Shown here piece by piece: positions 58,499 to 64,000 of a stretch of DNA of 64,000 nucleotides. The notes under the pieces were generated by a model. That model ran no database searches. It worked only from the letters and a program-made list of their open reading frames with translations, and was not told the origin of the DNA. The position numbers and the translations under genes were made by a program. Within the stretch, counting starts at the first letter, position 1. Every line of letters starts with the position of its first letter. The DNA comes from Combretum micranthum (taxonomy: Eukaryota > Streptophyta > Magnoliopsida > Myrtales > Combretaceae). The DNA lies in the NCBI GenBank assembly GCA_024138025.1, contig JAMXBD010000710.1, forward strand, positions 434,001 through 498,000, in the 5' to 3' direction.

Positions 58499-60545
58499 AC
58501 TCCTAATCCTTTCTTCTTCTTCATGTCATGTAACTTTACATGACCATAGTGTGAGTTTCCAAATACTATAAGTTATGGAAACTACATTATGTTCATGTAT
58601 TGTTCTTGTTCATGCCAATCCATTTATGTTTATGTTGTTTTATTATTGTTAATATATCTATACACATATTCTTTAGAGCATATAAGCTCACTTGCAATTT
58701 ATTTATTTCACAAAGCAATTTATTTACTTTTCCATTGCAATTTATTTATTTATCCCTTGTTGAAATAAGACTAGTCTCTAGTCTTAGACTTGTCCTCATC
58801 AAGTCAAAACAAGCTTTTCTTTCTTTCATTTTATTTCATTATGGGACTAGTTTATTTCTTAGTCCCGGGAGCCTTGAAAAAGCTAAGACTCCAATACTTG
58901 ACTTTATTATTTATGCTTTATGTATTTTGTTTATTATTATTCTCATAATCTTGTTCATTTAGATTGTTGTCCAAAAGTTTTATTTTCTAAAGATAATTAA
59001 AATAAAAGAAGGCTTTTTGTCACTTAGGAATAAGTTTATGTGAAACATAAAAATATAAGATAACAAAAATAAACTCATTCATTTTCAAGTTACAAAAAGA
59101 ATTCACTATGAAATTAGAAACTATTTTTACTTAAAAAGCTACTTAAATCCTTGTTATTCTACCTTGATTCCAAAAGAAAATATTTGTTGATACAAAAATG
59201 GTTCTTTTTATAAGAAGATGGATGACTAAGGAAATTTTTAGTAAAGACCTTTGCAAACAAATAGGCAAAGAAAATTTATGGTTTGAAAATAATAAAGTTA
59301 TTTCTTTTCAAGTTACAAGAGGAAATTAATAGAATTATAGAAATTAGTTTTTCTACAAAAATCCTTAATTGTTCCACATTGTTTTTATGAAGAAAAAAAT
59401 TTTCATGCATGGATGATTATTTTTGAAAAATATGAGACATGAGAAAAAGAATGAGAAATATCAAGTAAGGATTTTTGCAAAACAAGTAAACAAAAGAATT
59501 TACACAAGAAAAATGAAGAAAAGCATATTTCCTAGAAAACTTCAAATATAGTATTAATGTAGCTTAGAAAGTAGAAGATTTTATTTTCAAAAGATACTTA
59601 TAAAAGAAAAATGAAACCAACATAAAACGTTTTTAGAAAATAAAGAAAACAAGGTATTCATTTCAAAGAAATTCACAAAAACAATTTCCAAAAAGCTTCA
59701 ACCCGACATTATTTTACCTAAGAAAAATAATTGGACAACAAGACATTTGAGCATGCTTAAATATGGGTTATATAGTTATAAAAAGAGAATTTTTCAACTA
59801 TATAGATAACTAAGTATTTATCAAACAAATTTTGATTTCTTGAACCAAAGTTGTTTTTACTTGAAAATCAATGGTAATTTTGTCGCTACTTTTTCGGAGC
59901 CTATATGGCTTTTTTGAAAATAATTTTGGAAATGGGTAGATCTTTTCGAGTAGGTAGAAATCGGTATTTATATGCGCGATTCGAGTTAAAATGACCAAGT
60001 TATGGCCATTTTAAGTTGGAACATTCTTCTATACGAACTTTAACGTTCTTTGACATTGTTTTGTCAAAATTCAAGAAATCATCAAGAAAAACTCATTGTG
60101 GGTATTTTCTTTGGTTAGGTAACCCGATGAAGGATTCTTTTACCCAAGAACTATTACGATTAAGTGGAGTGTGTGACAACTCATCCGCTTAGAGGAATAG
60201 ACGACAATGGCATCGTGAGTTCACTTCCGTTAATTTTCTCATACTCTTGATTGTGCTTATAAAATTAGTTGCACTAGAATTTAAGAAAAATCAAAAGGAA
60301 GTGTATGATAATATGTTGAAAGAATACTAAGTATATCGAAACTCGATTTGTTATAATAAAGTTGTATGTGCATTAATATCTTGAAGTATTTGAAATTGGT
60401 TGATCATTTGAAAGAAGTTAAATGTAACTACTAGACTTTAATTAAAGAAATTATTCATGCACTTCATATGTTGAGTCACATTGCATTCACTACTATACAA
60501 TTGGTGGGACAAGTGTATAATAGTGGTGGTAGACATAACCGGTAT

Positions 60546-60690
60546 ATCATGTCAGTGGCGAGTAGGAGCCAGTAAGAACTACTTAATTTGATGGCTAGTA
60601 GGAGCCTGTAATAACTACAAGTTTTTGATGGCTAGTAGGAGCCTGTAATAACTACAAGTTTTTGATGGCGTATAGGAGCCGGTAAGATCT
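60546..60690 (+). repeat. Minisatellite in element G, about 37 bp, four units
   Basis: Units GATGGCTAGTAGGAGCCTGT plus AATAACTACAAGTTTTT, two perfect and two diverged at the edges. It sits just upstream of the GAAGGGCGTAATTCATTCAACATATGATT block, where A, C and E carry a different array. Confidence 0.85.
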
Positions 60691-63600
60691 ATAAAAGTGT
60701 TTTTAAAAGTTGTGGCTGTAATTGGCCTGAATACCCAACCCCGAATGAAGGGCGTAATTCATTCAACATATGATTCCCGGAAAGTCATATGTCTTGTATG
60801 CTCACGTGGTTGTTGCATTTCATATGTTTGAATAATAAACTTGATTGATAATTTTCCTCGAGTATGAATTTTGGGATTTACTCACTAAGCCTAGTAGCTT
60901 ATACCCCGATAGATATTTTGTAGTTCCCTTACTTATGGTTAAGGCCACGTGGACCATGCGGGCAGGTAATCCCTTTTGAACATTAGAAATCTGGATAAGT
61001 ATAGCTCAGTATTAGCATGTTAATATGTATATAATAGATTAGTAATTCAGGGAGTTGTTCCTAAATATGTAAAGCCTTTGCCATGAACAAATAATTATTG
61101 TGAATCCTCTTTTCTTAATGTGTTTTTATATCTCCTTACGCTTCATAATTCCATGTATGGTCCTCTAAAGTTGTGGAAGTACGCCTTACACTTAATATAA
61201 AGCTTTTGGGAATGGCTAAGGTTGTTATACTTAAGCCTTAATATTGAGTGTGACGGACTGTCACGTTTAGGGTACCCATTGGGGGTGACAGTGTCGACAT
61301 TGTCTTAACAAAAATGAAGAGGAGATTTTTTTTTTGCAATTAAGAAAAACAAGACTAAGCTCTCTTTAAAATAAATTTTGTCATTTAATAAAGATTTTTT
61401 CATCAAAGGCTTGGAATTTCTTTTTATAAATTCTTTTCAAAAACTTAGACAAGCTTATCATAGATTTTTGAAAGTCAACAAAGAGGATTTCTTCAAGAAA
61501 TAACTCAGTAAATAAACTTTCTTTTTTTAAATAAGTAACATAAGATTTATTAAAATTTAATGTGACAATTCTTTGTTATGTAAATTTTCATAAAAATTTA
61601 ATTATAGGATTTTTACCAACTTCATAACTAAAACCATGAACCAAACAATCTTTCTAAGTCGACTTTAAGATCTACTCAATAAGTTAAAATCCACTTAGAA
61701 GAAAAATCAATATACAACTTAAGAAACTAAGTTTTAAGAAGCAAAATCCATTTTTATGGAATTAAGGAAATACAAATAATCTTTATAGTGACTAGACGCT
61801 TGCTTGTAACAAACTAAAGATTTTCAAATAAAAGTCCGTGTATGGAAAAATTATGAATTAATAAAGAAATATTGTAAGTATGAAGGTTTAGAATAAGTCA
61901 GTCACTACTTTTTCTCATATGCTAAAACTTGAAACATCTTTTACATAACTTAGAATGATTTTTCTCATAACCACATAAAGGTTTGTATTTTGAAAAATAA
62001 TTAGTTAAAAGAGTTTAACATGAAAATAAAATATTCATGGGCTCAAAAAAGTATGAAATCATCATGATTTTTTAATTAAGTTTCACACTTGCGAAATCTA
62101 AAAATTAGAAATTTGTTTAAAGAGTCAAACTTAGAAAATTCTTCAAAAAAAATAAATTTGGGTTTTTATGTCATAAATAGGTAAAATCATGTTTTATAAA
62201 AATAAATTGTTGAATAAGAATTTGTGAACAAATATAAAACTTTTAAGGATTTTGAAAATATATTGAATTATGACTTTCTTGTTGCTAAGTCACAAATTTA
62301 CAAAAATAGCAAATTAATTATAAATCAAAGAATGACTCTTCACAAAACTCTATCTTTTACAAAATTATTTACAAACTTTATTTTGAGGCAATGTACCTAA
62401 AATCATGTATATAATATAAGTTTATATATATATATATATATTCAAAGGATTTTTCAATCATATAAATATCTATATTTTTTCTTATGGATTTTTGGATGAA
62501 GAAAAGTTTGAAAAATTATGTTTTGGACTTGGAATTCCATAACGATTATGTACCCTACCATTTCCAAACCCCAATGGATTTTTATGATAAAAATAACCTT
62601 AGAAATAGATAGATCTATTCGATTATGTAGAAAATGACATATCATATACGAAATTATGAGTTAAAATGAACAAGTAATGGCCATTTTAAGTTGGAATTTC
62701 ATTCTACATAATTTTTGACAAACATAGTGAAATAGACTTAGAAAGTGTAAGGAGAACTTCTACGAAATAATTATCTCGGGTATTTTGTTTATCTAAGTGA
62801 CAAGGAATACGAGATTTCCTTTCATGAGAATTACTACGACTAAGAAGATTGCGAAATAGACGAGTGAGTTATTCCTTTTAATTTCGTTACTTTGCTTTTG
62901 CTTGTAGAGTAATGGCATTAGTATACTAAGAAAAGATAAAAATAGACATGTATGGGGAATTTAGAAAAAATATATATGCATGTGTGATTCTATGCTTATG
63001 TGATGAAATGAGAATTAAGAATATCACAACTTCGAATTATCTGTTTAAGTATTTTGTCTACCTACATGTATGATTGCTTATTGTTGTTAAATTGTTTGAT
63101 CACCCTTAAGAAACCTTAATAAGGTTTGGCTTAAGAAAAAAAATAAAACGTTCACGTATAGTATTCGTCGAGCCACATTTCTTTCGAAAGGTTGCTACTC
63201 CTATGCGTAGAGTTGGATGGTTGTTAGCGTGCTGGGACACGTGTCATGCTCCTTCCTAGAAAATCCACATCGCTCGAGGAATGCGACTTTAGATTCGGAT
63301 CTGTGCCAACTGAACGCTTTAGGCGAGAGCCTAGGGACTAGCAGTAAAAGGTCGAGAGGATCTCAATCAATAATTCCCTAACCTTTGACATGGATGGGAT
63401 AAATCTGTTCTATATATGGTTTCCCGATAACTATATATATTTGTGTAATCATGTGATTGTTGCGTAGCATGCATAGATTATTTGTGGAAATTAAATAAAC
63501 TTGTTTGAAATCACAGTGCGAATGAAAGGGAATATCTCACTAAGCTAGTTGTAAGCTTACACCCTCGCAGATTTTTGTTAAAACAGGTATACTCGTGGCT

Positions 63601-64000
63601 TTATTTGAAGATCTGGACATTAAGGAAATCCTTGATGGATTTTAAACTCTTATGGAAGCAACGAGAACATAGGATGAAGTCATATTGAAATTTCCTTATA
63701 TACAATATATACTATGTTAGTATTTTGGTGATTAGTAAGTAATGTATTTAGATAGACTTGAAGACAATAGCGGGGGTATGCCTCTAAGATTTATAATCAA
63801 CCATGTTTATATTTTATGATAAGTATTTCTCTTGCCTTGTTACTTAATCGTTATCAATATAAATTGTGCTACTTCGATGTGTTTCCTTAGTTGTGTTGTA
63901 CGTCTTGTACATGATATGGAAGCCTTTGCATGACTAAGATAGTCATTACTAGGCTTTAGTATTATGTATGGTAGCTACCATGTTTAAGGTACCCCTCGGG

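Larger units (their letters stand above)
57602..61290 (+). mobile_element. TGTAAAC-family element G (3.69 kb), nested in J
   Basis: Starts TGTAAACCCCTAAA at 57602 and ends TTGGGGGTGACA at 61290. TSD GTGTC is at 57597-57601 and 61291-61295. TATAAATA at 58301 is 699 bp from the 5' end. TTTAG|GTAACTAC follows at 58490-58500. The block GAGTTAAAATGACCAAGTTATGG is near 59983-60005. A minisatellite of different sequence from those in A, C and E lies at 60546-60690. Uninterrupted and non-coding. Confidence 0.9.
55163..61299 (+). mobile_element. Solo-LTR-like element J (about 2.44 kb own sequence), nested in H
   Basis: Starts TGTCGAGCCCG at 55163 and ends GGTGTCGACA at 61299, where the last GACA (61296-61299) lies beyond nested G. 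TSD TTGTC is at 55158-55162 and 61300-61304. The termini share a perfect TGTCGA/TCGACA inverted repeat. Internal landmarks GGAGTCGCCACC (about 55300) and GTGCCTACGTATCC (about 55625) recur in plant LTR retrotransposons. It also has a tRNA-like sequence near 57110-57180. No coding domains, so probably a solo LTR. Unrelated in sequence to the TGTAAAC family; orientation assumed. Confidence 0.8.
53242..64000 (+). mobile_element. TGTAAAC-family element H (at least 4.6 kb own sequence; 3' end just outside window)
   Basis: Starts TGTAAACCCCTT at 53242 (AGATC precedes). Own sequence is 53242-55162 and 61305-64000; the middle is element J. The window stops at GGTACCCCTCGGG, only about eight bases before the expected GCGTGACA end. 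TATAAATA is at 54409-54416. The conserved block GAGTTAAAATGAACAAGTAATGG is at about 62658. The cassette at 63190-63370 matches that of D (antisense). A GCGGGGGTATGCC variant of the 3' motif lies near 63770. Non-coding. Confidence 0.82.

Noticed and set aside
60546..60690. Direct repeats with spacers, CRISPR-like at first sight
   Set aside because: The units are contiguous with no unique spacers and the DNA is plant nuclear; it is a minisatellite.
2001..64000. TGTAAAC elements as DNA transposons, because the termini (TGTAAACCCC and TGTCACGCCCC) are partly inverted
   Set aside because: TG...CA ends, constant 5-bp TSDs, a TATA box with a CT-rich leader and no transposase fit LTRs better. Not excluded formally.

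Overview
The window looks like AT-rich nuclear DNA of a dicot plant. It has a TIR-NBS-LRR disease-resistance gene (a class absent from grasses), a family-1 UDP-glycosyltransferase with a plant PSPG box, a plant mobile domain remnant, Ty1/copia elements primed by initiator methionine tRNA, and many nested LTR-type insertions. I could not name the species. No protein-coding host gene is intact: the three recognisable ones are all broken.

Left flank (1-22.6 kb): a degenerate Ty3/gypsy gag remnant (minus strand) is split by a nest of large non-coding elements of one family, called here TGTAAAC elements after their 5' end. They run from TGTAAACyCC to TGACA and make 5-bp target-site duplications (TSDs). 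Element F (2001-21899) contains D (3715-16345) and E (18128-21583); D contains B (4541-9409) and C (11024-14447). Each of these five has a matching TSD. Copy A ends at 1759. Individual copies are 3.4-4.9 kb, with no coding capacity and no paired internal region, so they behave as very long solo LTRs.

Middle (22.6-35.8 kb): a probable gypsy LTR with an antisense primer-binding site, a 1.6-kb segment duplicated at 48.5-50.1 kb that carries only the 3' end of a UGT gene, AT-rich DNA with a MITE-like inverted repeat, and a decayed 5.5-kb Ty1/copia element (28994-34492). The copia leader holds antisense fragments that read as a monosaccharide transporter (STP) and a GSK3/SHAGGY-like kinase.

Resistance gene (35.8-46.2 kb): a flax L6-like TNL with an N-terminal membrane anchor. 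Intron 1 carries an old gag-only copia relic. The LRR exon is cut by an apparently intact, very young copia element (41388-46008) with two 218-bp LTRs that I read as identical and a TTGCA TSD. Without the insertion the five coding segments total 2634 nt and stay open.

Right side (46.2-64 kb): a plant mobile domain gene remnant, the second copy of the duplicated segment with the longer UGT gene (two frameshifts), another AT-rich spacer, then a second nest: TGTAAACCCC element H (53242 to past the window end) contains solo-LTR-like element J (55163-61299, TSD TTGTC), which contains TGTAAACCCC element G (57602-61290, TSD GTGTC).

The notable biology is the TGTAAAC family: eight copies in 64 kb, nested three deep, with a positioned TATA box, a downstream splice-donor-like site in several copies, a conserved GCGGGGGAATGCCCC motif near the 3' end in three copies, and an internal slot holding different minisatellites or cassettes.
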